Assembly (NCBI GenBank): GCA_029883265.1
Contig: JAOUJM010000006.1
Coordinates: 1-51,492, forward strand
From: Gammaproteobacteria bacterium
GTDB taxonomy: Bacteria; Pseudomonadota; Gammaproteobacteria; S012-40
Reading direction: 5' to 3'
DNA length: 51,492 nt
Part shown: positions 27,448 through 36,067 of the stretch, one piece after another
How positions within the stretch are numbered: the first letter of the stretch is position 1
How the letters are laid out: each line of letters opens with the position of its first letter
The notes under the pieces: generated by a model
Told to the model about the DNA's origin: nothing
The model's input: only the letters and a program-made list of their open reading frames with translations
Database searches by the model: none
Made by a program: the position numbers and the translations under genes

Positions 27448-28491
27448 CTAGCTCGGTTTAACCAAACCAAATCGATTGAGTGACCAACGGATCGTCATAA
27501 AAGCGGCGCCGGCTACTAAAATTGTAACAAGAATATCAAATCCAGATGTCATCGGTGTATGGTAGTGCTCTGGAGAAACCGACCCAGATATCCAGGTATA
27601 GCGTTCCAACCAAGTACCGATGACAACACTCGTCGCGACAGCAACCACTAATGCTGGTGTGTTACGCACTCGTGCAAAAATCAATGAGCAGAATGGTATA
27701 ACAAATTTCATTGCCAAGAATGTCCACCAAATTCCGCTTAAATCATTGTCCATCATATTACGAAAACGTACGATTTCTTCAGGTAAGCGCCCATACCACA
27801 TGATTAGATATTGGGTGAAATACAAATACGTCCACAAGATAGTAAAGCCCAGCATTACTTGCGCTATATAATTTATAATGCGGTCAGGCACATTTACCCT
27901 TAATTTTCCAGATCGTTTCAATACAAATAGGAAAATTGCAAAAAACGCTAGGAAAAACTGGAACAGACTTATGAAATGATAGGCTCCATAACTTGCACTA
28001 TGCCAGCTTGGAATCATAGTCATTTCAAAATCCCAAGCAACCATAGTCGCATAAGACACATATACAAACGGAATTAACAAAGCCACATTTCTAAATCGAC
28101 GTTGTACTGCGTAGGAATCATCCTTCACTGCGTCAGCTTGATACTTTATAAATAAACCATAAAGCCCAGCTACAACTAGAAATGCTACGATTTGGCGCGT
28201 GACTAGAAATGTATAATTATGCCAACCCGGCATATGGTGTCCTTCACCTCCGCCATCATGAGCGTGAGCCAACCATTGAAAGGTGTGTTCACCACCCACC
28301 AATAAAATAATCAAAAGGACAAACGCTAGCGGAAATAAGGCAAACAAAGATACCGACAAAAAGCGTACATGCTCACGCCATTTACCATTAACCAAATGTA
28401 AAATGGCGGCGAGTGTCACCCCGTTCACAGCGATATAAAGGATAATTAAAAAATTTGTCGTTAAGACGGACCAGCTACCAAAGCTTTCCAT
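27448..28491 (-). CDS. actF: Alternative complex III subunit ActF (membrane)
   Basis: 347 aa polytopic membrane protein with about ten hydrophobic helices (for example LIILYIAVNGVTLAAILHL and FPLAFVLLIILLVGG). ActF is the smaller NrfD/PsrC-related quinol-side subunit of alternative complex III. Aromatic and His-rich periplasmic loops (GGGEGHHMPGWHNYTF) fit the family. It is the last gene of the seven-gene operon, 23 bp after actE, and is followed by a terminator. No cytochrome oxidase genes follow it, unlike in many act clusters. Confidence 0.85.
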   Translation of the reverse strand: MESFGSWSVLTTNFLIILYIAVNGVTLAAILHLVNGKWREHVRFLSVSLFALFPLAFVLLIILLVGGEHTFQWLAHAHDGGGEGHHMPGWHNYTFLVTRQIVAFLVVAGLYGLFIKYQADAVKDDSYAVQRRFRNVALLIPFVYVSYATMVAWDFEMTMIPSWHSASYGAYHFISLFQFFLAFFAIFLFVLKRSGKLRVNVPDRIINYIAQVMLGFTILWTYLYFTQYLIMWYGRLPEEIVRFRNMMDNDLSGIWWTFLAMKFVIPFCSLIFARVRNTPALVVAVATSVVIGTWLERYTWISGSVSPEHYHTPMTSGFDILVTILVAGAAFMTIRWSLNRFGLVKPS

Positions 28492-28514
28492 ATTGCTACC
28501 CTTCTCTCAATCTC

Positions 28515-29063
28515 TTAGTTTATCGACGCGGTACCAGAGGCGGCCGCATCTTTGACTAATTGTTTTTTAACATAATTGACTACATGCCAACGCTCTTCTG
28601 GTGACAAATCATTAGAACCACCAACTTCTCGAGTTGGAACACCATAGGCTGGCATGATTGCACTACCAAAAGTTATTGTGCCCCAAATCCAACCCTCGGT
28701 TAGTGTTTCTTGAACGTAGTCACTAGTTAAATCAATCGCTCCAATCTTCGGACTAACAGGCGAATCTGCTTTACCAGTTAAACCATGACAGGCTGCACAA
28801 ATAATTTTAAAAAGCGTCTTCCCTGTTTTCAAAGATTCGGCCGTCGCAGGAAACGGATTTTTCAATTTTTCTGCCGCCTGACGATCTTTGACTTTTGTTG
28901 GAATACCACTTACCGGTACCGAACGTTGAGGGAAAACTGCTGGCGGTCCCTCCTGCGGCTTAATACTCGGTTGATTCATCATATCGGTAGACCAAGGCCA
29001 AGCAAAAACTTGTACCGGCACCACCATTAACATTGCCAAGAAAAATAAGTTTCGCTTAATCAT
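28515..29063 (-). CDS. actE: Alternative complex III monoheme cytochrome c subunit ActE
   Basis: 182 aa. Signal peptide cleaved near VFA (residue 21). One class-I cytochrome c domain with CAACH (89-93) and probable axial Met137 in SAIMPAYG; C-terminal helix WHVVNYVKKQL. ActE carries electrons out of the complex to a terminal oxidase or soluble cytochrome c. No lipobox Cys is visible, whereas ActE of some Bacteroidetes complexes is a lipoprotein. The start overlaps the actD stop. Confidence 0.92.
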   Translation of the reverse strand: MIKRNLFFLAMLMVVPVQVFAWPWSTDMMNQPSIKPQEGPPAVFPQRSVPVSGIPTKVKDRQAAEKLKNPFPATAESLKTGKTLFKIICAACHGLTGKADSPVSPKIGAIDLTSDYVQETLTEGWIWGTITFGSAIMPAYGVPTREVGGSNDLSPEERWHVVNYVKKQLVKDAAASGTASIN

Positions 29064-29584
29064 GTAACCGCCTCTTCCCTAATTTCAATGGATTTCTGCT
29101 TCTTGAAATACTCTTTAACTGATTTCAATTTATGTTCGTCAACTTCCAACATAATGCCACATTGATCAACGGTCAGCTTTTCACTATATAAGGTGCCTCG
29201 CTTACGCAACAAACCGGCAAGAAAAAGAAACGAAAAAACAGTCGTCCAAATACCAAAGAAAATCAGCATTTCATACATGAGAACAAAATTGGTGGGGAAC
29301 GGTACGACGGCTTTACCTCCCTGTGGCTGCACAAGAAAACTTGCTTGTGCTGAAGCCAAAAAGAAAAACCCAAAAGTAACGCCAAAAACCGCCCCAGTGA
29401 ACGTAAACTTCTGCACGTTAACTTTGCGCTCTAAAATTTCATCAATGTCGGGATGTTCGATTGGTGATAGGTAATCCACATCATCAATCGAGACCCCGGC
29501 ACATCCGCCGGCTTTAATGTCGCGCAACACGGGCAACGAATCATCAAAGCCTTTAAACATTGCCAATAAACGATGTTTACTCAT
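29060..29584 (-). CDS. actD: Alternative complex III subunit ActD (DUF3341)
   Basis: 174 aa. Cytoplasmic N-terminal domain beginning HRLLAMFKGFDDSLPVLRDI with GCAGVSIDDVDYLSPIEHPDID, then two transmembrane helices (VFGVTFGFFFLASAQASFLV and LMYEMLIFFGIWTTVFSFLF), matching the DUF3341 ActD subunit. It carries no cofactor and packs against ActC. Overlaps actC by one base and actE by 4 bp, so it is tightly coupled. Confidence 0.92.
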   Translation of the reverse strand: MSKHRLLAMFKGFDDSLPVLRDIKAGGCAGVSIDDVDYLSPIEHPDIDEILERKVNVQKFTFTGAVFGVTFGFFFLASAQASFLVQPQGGKAVVPFPTNFVLMYEMLIFFGIWTTVFSFLFLAGLLRKRGTLYSEKLTVDQCGIMLEVDEHKLKSVKEYFKKQKSIEIREEAVT

Positions 29585-30999
29585 TACGCGCCCTCCAATC
29601 CGGGTTTACCGACCGCACCTGCCTTCGATTTCGAACTCGTCGCAGCCGCTTCTTTTTCTTCTTCCATTTCATGCTTCAAATGGAACGTCAGTTCTTTTAC
29701 TTCATACATAGACACCGATGGGAACAATTTCACAAACACCAGGAATAATAATGAGAACCAACCAAAACTTCCGAAGACAATCGCCCATTCGATGATCGAG
29801 CCATATAACACATCCCATTGGTGTGGGTTATGTGCCATAGATAAGGTTGGTGCCACAATCATCCAACGTTCCACAAACATGCCCAATTGTAATATCAAGG
29901 AGACCGCAAACATGGTCGGCATATGCCTTCGCAGTTTTTGGAATGCCAGCGCAAATGGTGCAACCGATCCGCAGAATAACATTAACCAAAATATGTGTGC
30001 GTAGGGCCCATTGGCTTTATTGATTAACAACTCTTTATCGTATGTGTTGTGTCCATACCAAGTTGAAGCAAATTCAATAATATTTAAATAACTCCAAACC
30101 ATGGCAATGGCGAAGGTCAACTTACAAGTTTTTTCCATGATATTTAACGTCATGTACTCTTCCATACGGAAGAAATAACGCAAAATAATGAATAAGGTCA
30201 TAATCGCCGCACAACCTGAATACAATGCACCCGCTACGAAGTATGGTGGGAAAGTTGTTACGTGCCAACCAGGCATAATCGACATCGCAAAGTCAGACGA
30301 TACAATCGAATGCACGGATACCGCCAATGGGATTAAAAAGCACGCCATTAACATATAAGTCTTGCGGAACACGCGCCATTGTCTGTCATCACCACGCCAG
30401 CCTAATGCAAGAATGCCATAGGCTTTACGACGCCAGCCTTTCGCATGATCACGCAAAATCGCCATGTCGGGAATCATTCCGATAACCAGGAACAATGCAG
30501 ATGCAGATAAATAGGTACTAATCGCAAATGCATCCCATACTAGAGGTGAACGAAAGTTTGGCCAAATTCCTCGATCACTGACATAAGGAAGTACCCAGTA
30601 CAAATTCCATACACGACCCAAATGGATCATAGGAAAGAAACCTGCTGTCATTAATGAGAAAGTGGTCATGGCTTCTGCAAACCGATATATCGGCTTACGC
30701 CATTGCGCATGAATAATGTGCAGAATCGCGGACAACAGGGTTCCGGCGTGACTCATGCCAATCCAGAATACGAAGGTTGCGATATACATATCCCACATGT
30801 GCGGGTTATTTAAGCCAACCGTACCCATACCCATGCGATATTGATAAATCTCTGCTGCAACCGCGCACAACACCATCGCAATACATACAGCAAAGGTTAT
30901 CCAATAATATTTTCCGGGTGCATCCATAGAACGGATCACGTCTTCGTTAATCCGTTGCCACCCTAAGTTTTCGTCGATAATTTTGTCTTTAATTTCCAT
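29584..30999 (-). CDS. actC: Alternative complex III quinol-binding membrane subunit ActC (NrfD family)
   Basis: 471 aa, about ten transmembrane helices, NrfD/PsrC type. ActC holds the quinol oxidation site and touches the Fe-S protein. Typical stretches: WITFAVCIAMVLCAVAAEIYQYRMGMGTVGLNNPHMWDMYIATFVFWIGMSH in the first two helices (residues about 33-85), and PGWHVTTFPPYFVAGALYSGCA mid-protein. The C-terminal cytosolic tail is charged and Ala/Lys rich. It lies 33 bp after the Fe-S gene and overlaps actD by one base. Confidence 0.94.
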   Translation of the reverse strand: MEIKDKIIDENLGWQRINEDVIRSMDAPGKYYWITFAVCIAMVLCAVAAEIYQYRMGMGTVGLNNPHMWDMYIATFVFWIGMSHAGTLLSAILHIIHAQWRKPIYRFAEAMTTFSLMTAGFFPMIHLGRVWNLYWVLPYVSDRGIWPNFRSPLVWDAFAISTYLSASALFLVIGMIPDMAILRDHAKGWRRKAYGILALGWRGDDRQWRVFRKTYMLMACFLIPLAVSVHSIVSSDFAMSIMPGWHVTTFPPYFVAGALYSGCAAIMTLFIILRYFFRMEEYMTLNIMEKTCKLTFAIAMVWSYLNIIEFASTWYGHNTYDKELLINKANGPYAHIFWLMLFCGSVAPFALAFQKLRRHMPTMFAVSLILQLGMFVERWMIVAPTLSMAHNPHQWDVLYGSIIEWAIVFGSFGWFSLLFLVFVKLFPSVSMYEVKELTFHLKHEMEEEKEAAATSSKSKAGAVGKPGLEGA

Positions 31000-31032
31000 A
31001 ACGTGCCCTTTATGACTAATGCACTCAGTCGA

Positions 31033-31875
31033 TTAAACTTCGGTCTCTCGGACCCGCTCAAGATACATGATTGAAGGATCAACGTTTAATTCTTCAAACA
31101 CCCGATAACCACGCAATTCTGCATTTTCTTTCGGCTTCTTGTGCGTATATGGACCGCGCTCAACTTGGTGTTTACGCCAAGCTTTGCTGACCTTGCTGTT
31201 TGGATCTAAGGTATCACCAAAAGTAATCGCATTGGTTGGGCAAGCTTGCGCACACGCTGTTACAAAATCCTGATCCTGCAATTGGCGTTTTTCACGTTGT
31301 GCAGTATCTTTTGCGGTGCGGATGCGTTGGACACAGAAAGTACATTTTTCCATAACACCCTTATCACGCACAGACAAATCTGGATTCAGTTGTTGATTCA
31401 AGGGTTCTGGCCAAGACTGTTCGTAGTACGACCAGAAATTAAAGTAACGAACCCGGAAAGGGCAGTTATTTGAGCAATAGCGAGAACCAATACAACGGTT
31501 ATAAACTTGAGCGTTCAAACCATCAGGCGTGTGGTATGTTGCTGCTACCGGACAAACCGGTTCACACGTTGCCGCCCCGCATTGCTGGCACATCATTGGA
31601 ACAAATGATGCACCTTGTTCGGGAAACTCGCCATCGGTTTCATCCCAATAACGTTCAACCCGCAACCAGTGCATGGCTTGACCTTTTTCAAATTTCTCTT
31701 TGCCAACAATGCCTAAATTATTTTCAGCATAACAAGCGGTTGAACATGCATTACAACCAATGCACAAATTCAAATCGATCGACATTGCCCAACGATGTTC
31801 ATAATCATGGTGACCACCAACTTCGGCATCGCGACGAAAATCCGAGAAGTTCTCCAGAATATTTTTTAAAGACAT
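31033..31875 (-). CDS. actB2: Alternative complex III Fe-S subunit (ActB C-terminal part, B2)
   Basis: 280 aa ferredoxin-like protein of the DmsB/NrfC type. Fifteen ligand Cys are visible (38, 41, 44, 48; 96, 99, 104, 108; 128, 134, 138; 178, 181; 208, 212). That is exactly enough for three [4Fe-4S] and one [3Fe-4S] cluster, the composition reported for ActB. The CIGSRYCSNNC block lacks one Cys where a 4Fe cluster would need it. In most described complexes this domain is fused to the molybdopterin-like domain; here it is a separate gene 3 bp downstream. Confidence 0.93.
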   Translation of the reverse strand: MSLKNILENFSDFRRDAEVGGHHDYEHRWAMSIDLNLCIGCNACSTACYAENNLGIVGKEKFEKGQAMHWLRVERYWDETDGEFPEQGASFVPMMCQQCGAATCEPVCPVAATYHTPDGLNAQVYNRCIGSRYCSNNCPFRVRYFNFWSYYEQSWPEPLNQQLNPDLSVRDKGVMEKCTFCVQRIRTAKDTAQREKRQLQDQDFVTACAQACPTNAITFGDTLDPNSKVSKAWRKHQVERGPYTHKKPKENAELRGYRVFEELNVDPSIMYLERVRETEV

Positions 31876-31878
31876 AAA

Positions 31879-34095
31879 CTAAGCCTCCCCTTCTGTACGA
31901 CGGAACTGATCCGCAGACACCGTGCGCACAAATCCACGCCCCAGTTGCGTTTCGCTTCCACCCATTTTCACCAATACCTCAGACTTATTGGTCTTGGTCA
32001 CTTTTACACGTGTGGCGTAGAGCGCCAGTTCACCTGTTTTCTCTTCACTCACAGCATCAAGAATTTTAAGTGGATTCACACCACGATCCTTGGCATATCG
32101 TCCATAGGCACTATGACCTTGCCCCATCGGTACAGCAACCACATTCGGGTGTATGCCTTTGTGTACATAGACTTGAGTTTCAATAGAGCCACTAGCGGAT
32201 GACACACGAATAAAATCTCCGTTTTGCACACCAAGCTTACCTGCCGTCGATGGATGTAACTCAGCCCAGGAACCCCAAACCACTTTCGATATTTGATCGG
32301 GTGCTTCTTGCAACCAAGGAATATTTGCGTGTCGACCATCCCACAGACCTAAACGCGCAGACGGTACTAAGTGCATGGGATACTCACTGTTTTTGCTCAC
32401 GGTGGCCGCTTTTATTGCGCGTGGTTTTGGCGTTAACTTTGGTGTATTACTACCAGCGTTTAACACACCATTCTGCAACAAGTTCGTCCACATTTGATCG
32501 CGAGACCCTTTTAAACCACTACGAACCGACTCAGGCATATTCACCATGGCAGTTTTTAGATATGAATAATAATCCGGGAATTTGTTATAAGCATTGGATT
32601 TGACTTTAAGCAAACTCAACATGACATCACCAAAACCACGGGTATCCTTATAAAGTGGTTCCATCAACGGCTGCTGAATACTCAAGCTAACTTTTTCCGG
32701 CTGATACGCAGGAACATGCGATCCCCAATCCTCCATTGACGAATAGAGCGGTAATACTAAGTCAGCAGCTAATGCTGTTTCATCAGGATGTTGGGTCAAA
32801 GCAACTTTAAAACTTGCGTTTGACAAGTTTTCTTTCACCCGCAAAGCATCAGGTGCTGTATAAACTGGGTTACTGTTAGAAAAGAAAAGCAAATCAAATT
32901 TTTTGTCTTCCAAGCCTTGTGCAAACTTGACGAGATCGCCTGTATTTCCCGACTTGGCGCGCAATGCACGCTCAGGAAACTTGTTACCAGCTTCAATCGT
33001 GTTACCGATGTTGCCCATAATGATGTTTAACAACATAACCGCAGATGCTGCATCATAGCCATTGGCCTGACCCTCAACAGTAGCTCCAGCAATAGCCAAA
33101 CTCGGCGCACGTTCTGAAAATAAACTAGCGATACGTTGAATTTTTGTTGCAGGCACACCAGTAAGTCCAGCGACGGTATCCACATCATAAGCAGCAAGCG
33201 CTTGCTTGACCGTACCAGGTACATTTTCTTTATTCCAACCACGATCAAGAATAAAATTGGCGACCCCTAAAGCCAAGGCACCTTCGGTGCCCGGGTTGGC
33301 AGCAATCCATAAATCTGCGTTCCCTCCGGTCAAGGTCATTTTTGGCTCAACTTGAACTAACATACCACGCTGACCACTGCGGAATTTCGCATATTCGCCA
33401 GCGAAATGCACAGGGGACTTCCAAGTTCCAAGAAAATCCGCGCCAAAGGAAACAATTATTTGTGCTTTATCCAAACGCAAACGCGGTTCGGCATCGCCAA
33501 TCATGTCGGCGCAAACTTGCGACCAAACTGAGCTGTTAATTGTTTCATGTGCAAAATGATTTTTTGAACCAACACTGGACAAGAATTCGGAAATTAAAAC
33601 ACTTTGATGGCCTGAGACACTTCCCGATACCCAAGCAATCTTGCTGCCCGAAGTACTCTTAATGCGCTTACTCAGTTCAGCCATCGCATCGTCCCATGAG
33701 ATGGGTTGCAAACCCGCACCCTTACGCATCATGGGTTGAGTCACACGATCAGGGTTGTAATGATTTTGCACCCCGGCTTGACCCATCAAACAAGTACTAC
33801 CATTATTGATGAGTGAATCAGGATTTCCTTCAACCTTCAGAATACGTCCTTCGCGCACGCGCCCGTGCAAACCGCAACCTGCATCGCATTGAGTACATGT
33901 CGAGGCATACCAAACACCGATACCAGGAATAACATATTCTTCGGGGACTACATAAGCTACAACTTCCTCTTTACCTTCTTCCAAGGTAATTGTTGTTGGC
34001 AAATCGCAAGCGGTTAACGCGGTACCGGCACCACCCCAACCCAATGCTTTCAAGAAGCCTCTGCGATTAACTTTAATGTCGTTCATATCGTTCAC
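31879..34095 (-). CDS. actB1: Alternative complex III molybdopterin-oxidoreductase-like subunit (ActB N-terminal part, B1)
   Basis: 738 aa. N-terminal twin-arginine signal RRGFLK (11-16) followed by lipobox LTAC (Cys30), so it is predicted to be exported folded and lipid-anchored. The body is the CISM catalytic fold (SGSVSGHQSVLISEF, LADLVLPLYSSMEDWG). ActB1 subunits characterised so far have no molybdenum. A cluster motif C67-x2-C70-x3-C74 ... C102 is present near the N-terminus. In the ActB sequences I remember from Bacteroidetes this motif is lost. The Fe-S partner is encoded directly downstream as a separate protein. Confidence 0.92.
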   Translation of the reverse strand: MNDMNDIKVNRRGFLKALGWGGAGTALTACDLPTTITLEEGKEEVVAYVVPEEYVIPGIGVWYASTCTQCDAGCGLHGRVREGRILKVEGNPDSLINNGSTCLMGQAGVQNHYNPDRVTQPMMRKGAGLQPISWDDAMAELSKRIKSTSGSKIAWVSGSVSGHQSVLISEFLSSVGSKNHFAHETINSSVWSQVCADMIGDAEPRLRLDKAQIIVSFGADFLGTWKSPVHFAGEYAKFRSGQRGMLVQVEPKMTLTGGNADLWIAANPGTEGALALGVANFILDRGWNKENVPGTVKQALAAYDVDTVAGLTGVPATKIQRIASLFSERAPSLAIAGATVEGQANGYDAASAVMLLNIIMGNIGNTIEAGNKFPERALRAKSGNTGDLVKFAQGLEDKKFDLLFFSNSNPVYTAPDALRVKENLSNASFKVALTQHPDETALAADLVLPLYSSMEDWGSHVPAYQPEKVSLSIQQPLMEPLYKDTRGFGDVMLSLLKVKSNAYNKFPDYYSYLKTAMVNMPESVRSGLKGSRDQMWTNLLQNGVLNAGSNTPKLTPKPRAIKAATVSKNSEYPMHLVPSARLGLWDGRHANIPWLQEAPDQISKVVWGSWAELHPSTAGKLGVQNGDFIRVSSASGSIETQVYVHKGIHPNVVAVPMGQGHSAYGRYAKDRGVNPLKILDAVSEEKTGELALYATRVKVTKTNKSEVLVKMGGSETQLGRGFVRTVSADQFRRTEGEA

Positions 34096-34115
34096 CTTTT
34101 CCTATTAATCGCTTA

Positions 34116-34754
34116 TTACTTATGACATTTCCAGCAATCGCCGGGACCACCATTGGCTTGATGGCAACGCTGACAAAATCCCATATTCAGTGGCTTGGTT
34201 TTTTCCGCCACGGTCATCTCGCGAATTTCACCATGACAAAGACCACAAACCTGTTGCACGTCCTCCACCGGGAAGTTGGCATCAAACACAAACTTACGAA
34301 TATGTTTCTCGTGAGTGAAGTGCACATAATCAGGTACATCATGTACTTTTTTCCAACGTGGTGATTCACCGTTTTCCCAATATTCAGTTAATTTCTGAAT
34401 ACGTGGTTTATCAGTAGCAATCATTTTGTGACAACCCATACATTTACTGGTTGGCGGAATGCCCGCGACCTTCGAGCGACGCGCATACGTATGGCAATAC
34501 ATGCAGTTAATCTTGTTATCCTTAACGTGCGTGTTATGCGGAAATTCTATCGGTTGCGGAACGTTCTCACCTTTATGCTCACCCACTGGTGCAACAATAT
34601 GAGACGGCACAGGCAACTCTGCTTGTGCGTAGGAAGCAATAAAAAAACTTGCTAGTGCAAAATAAATTGCAGTGCTTATTGTTCGTGACGATTTATAAAA
34701 AATCGTTGAGCAATAACGCAAATAGCAATTCCGTGTATGTACAGTAAATCGCAT
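34116..34754 (-). CDS. actA: Alternative complex III pentaheme cytochrome c subunit ActA
   Basis: 212 aa. Hydrophobic signal/anchor about residues 27-44 (TAIYFALASFFIASYAQA). Five CxxCH heme sites: CMYCH 84, CMGCH 105, CGLCH 170, CQRCH 194 and CWKCH 207. Five hemes in one small periplasmic protein at the head of a cluster with an Fe-S/molybdopterin-like pair and two NrfD-like proteins is diagnostic for ActA. First gene of the act operon, 20 bp before actB1, with a long upstream control region. Confidence 0.95.
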   Translation of the reverse strand: MRFTVHTRNCYLRYCSTIFYKSSRTISTAIYFALASFFIASYAQAELPVPSHIVAPVGEHKGENVPQPIEFPHNTHVKDNKINCMYCHTYARRSKVAGIPPTSKCMGCHKMIATDKPRIQKLTEYWENGESPRWKKVHDVPDYVHFTHEKHIRKFVFDANFPVEDVQQVCGLCHGEIREMTVAEKTKPLNMGFCQRCHQANGGPGDCWKCHK

Positions 34755-34957
34755 CTCTCACCCTCAAATTGGTTTTATTATTTCTTAAAAAAATCGCAAA
34801 AACGATTTTCATAGAAAAAAAATAACCCCCTGTCGCTTGTTTTACCTTGCAACAGAGCCAAAACTTTTTTTGAAAAAATAGCGGATGTTCATCAGTAGTT
34901 TGGACAAAACTACTGCCGCCTCCCTTTTTGTGACAACCCCCTCCTGCTGCTCACAAT

Positions 34958-34971
34958 CTGATCTATATCAG
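34958..34971. promoter_or_regulatory. FNR/ANR-like binding palindrome upstream of actA
   Basis: CTGATctatATCAG is a perfect 5-bp inverted repeat that keeps the TGAT-N4-ATCA core of the FNR/ANR box (consensus TTGAT-N4-ATCAA), with only the outermost bases different. It lies about 204 bp upstream of the actA start. It would make oxygen-dependent control of alternative complex III plausible. A regulator gene is not in the window. Confidence 0.45.
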
Positions 34972-35148
34972 TATTTACTTATAAAAAACCTATAATTATC
35001 TATCAATTAATTTGATGTCTAACGATGCTAGACTAATTCAAAGTAAATTGTCAACGGATTTTGTCAATTTTGCATACGCGTTTAAGCATACTGATTTAAT
35101 TAAAAAAATTAGCAAATACTGAAATAGGTGCGTGAACCAGAGGGCTCA

Positions 35149-35173
35149 ATTGCAAATAATAATGATTTGCATT
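35149..35173. promoter_or_regulatory. Fur-like inverted repeat
   Basis: TGCAAAT-aataatg-ATTTGCA (35151-35171) is a perfect 7-bp inverted repeat with a 7-bp spacer. The full stretch resembles the GCAAATGATAATnATTTGC form of Fur boxes. It lies between the nif3-like stop and actA, about 400 bp upstream of actA. There is no obvious plus-strand gene directly downstream, so its target, if any, is unclear. Confidence 0.35.
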
Positions 35174-35247
35174 CCAACTGAACTACATGATCTTGCATGA
35201 AATATTTCTTATGACAAAGTATAGAAGGAATTCTACGGAAAGCCTTT

Positions 35248-36006
35248 TTATATAGGATTTTCTTGATCAAAAAAACTATACGTGAGATCAAATTTTTTTA
35301 CTAATAATTCAGCCAATGCTTGCACACCATAACGCTCTGTTGCGTGATGTCCCGCACTAAAAAAATTCACTTGGTTTTCCATCGCGCTATGGAAATTATA
35401 TTCCGATGCTTCACCAGTCAAATAAGCATCAACTCCACGTGATATCACTTCATCAAAATAGGATTGTGCACCACCACTACACCAGGCGATCGATAGAATT
35501 TTTTTATCATTACCTTTCACATACACCGGTTTGCGCCCTAATTTTCTTTCAAGGTGTGAAGCAAACTGATCAGCATCCATCGCCGTTTTTAATTGTCCTT
35601 GGTAACCAATCCCAATGGCACCACCAAGATCAAAGCGCTGCTCTACCTGCATGTCTAGCTTTAATGCGAGTTGTGCATTGTTCCCCAGCTCAGGATGCGC
35701 ATCCAAAGGCAGATGATAAGCCACTAAATTGATCTCATGGGATAACAGGGTTTGAATACGCTTGCGTTTTATCCCCGTAAGTACTGGCGATTCACCGCGC
35801 CAAAAATAGCCGTGATGCACTAACAGCATATCTGCATTGATTCGCACGGCCTCATCAATCAAAGCTTGCGAAGCACTAACGCCTGCTAAGATGGATTTAA
35901 TTTCACGACGCCCTTCGACTTGCAGACCATTAGGACCATAATCGTTATATTGGTCTACGCTTAACACATTATTCGCATATTCTAATATATGCTTTAACTC
36001 AGGCAT
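35248..36006 (-). CDS. ybgI: Nif3-like dinuclear metal center hexameric protein
   Basis: 252 aa from ATG 36006 (MPELKHILEYANNVL), chosen for the AGGAG site 8 bases upstream and homology; the frame is open to 36138. Metal-site motifs: LLVHHGYFWRGE, NLVAYHLPLDAHPELGNN and, near the C-terminus, SAGHHATERYGVQALAELL. Cytosolic toroidal hexamer with a di-metal centre; it has been proposed to act as a GTP cyclohydrolase-like or general hydrolase, but the role remains unsettled. Diverges from the degS-like gene across 61 bp. Confidence 0.94.
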   Translation of the reverse strand: MPELKHILEYANNVLSVDQYNDYGPNGLQVEGRREIKSILAGVSASQALIDEAVRINADMLLVHHGYFWRGESPVLTGIKRKRIQTLLSHEINLVAYHLPLDAHPELGNNAQLALKLDMQVEQRFDLGGAIGIGYQGQLKTAMDADQFASHLERKLGRKPVYVKGNDKKILSIAWCSGGAQSYFDEVISRGVDAYLTGEASEYNFHSAMENQVNFFSAGHHATERYGVQALAELLVKKFDLTYSFFDQENPI

Positions 36007-36067
36007 GAGTTTCTCCTGGTGATAAAAAGGATTACACTTACGCTTTTCAACAACATGTGCGGCTATT

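Larger units (their letters stand above)
34755..35247. other. Long intergenic region between actA and the nif3-like gene
   Basis: 493 bp, AT-rich, with no convincing coding frame on either strand. It holds the promoter side of the act operon (read leftwards), an FNR/ANR-like palindrome at 34958-34971 and a Fur-like inverted repeat at 35151-35171. The 60-codon minus-strand frame at 35109-35291 overlaps the nif3-like stop and looks spurious. Confidence 0.6.

Noticed and set aside
27448-34754. The NrfD/Fe-S/molybdopterin cluster as a polysulfide, DMSO or Qrc-type reductase
   Set aside because: The pentaheme ActA, the DUF3341 ActD, a second NrfD-like protein and a monoheme ActE together fit only alternative complex III.
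35109-35291. 60-codon minus-strand ORF in the act/nif3 intergenic region
   Set aside because: It overlaps the end of the nif3-like gene and the Fur-like repeat, has skewed composition and no ribosome site; probably chance.
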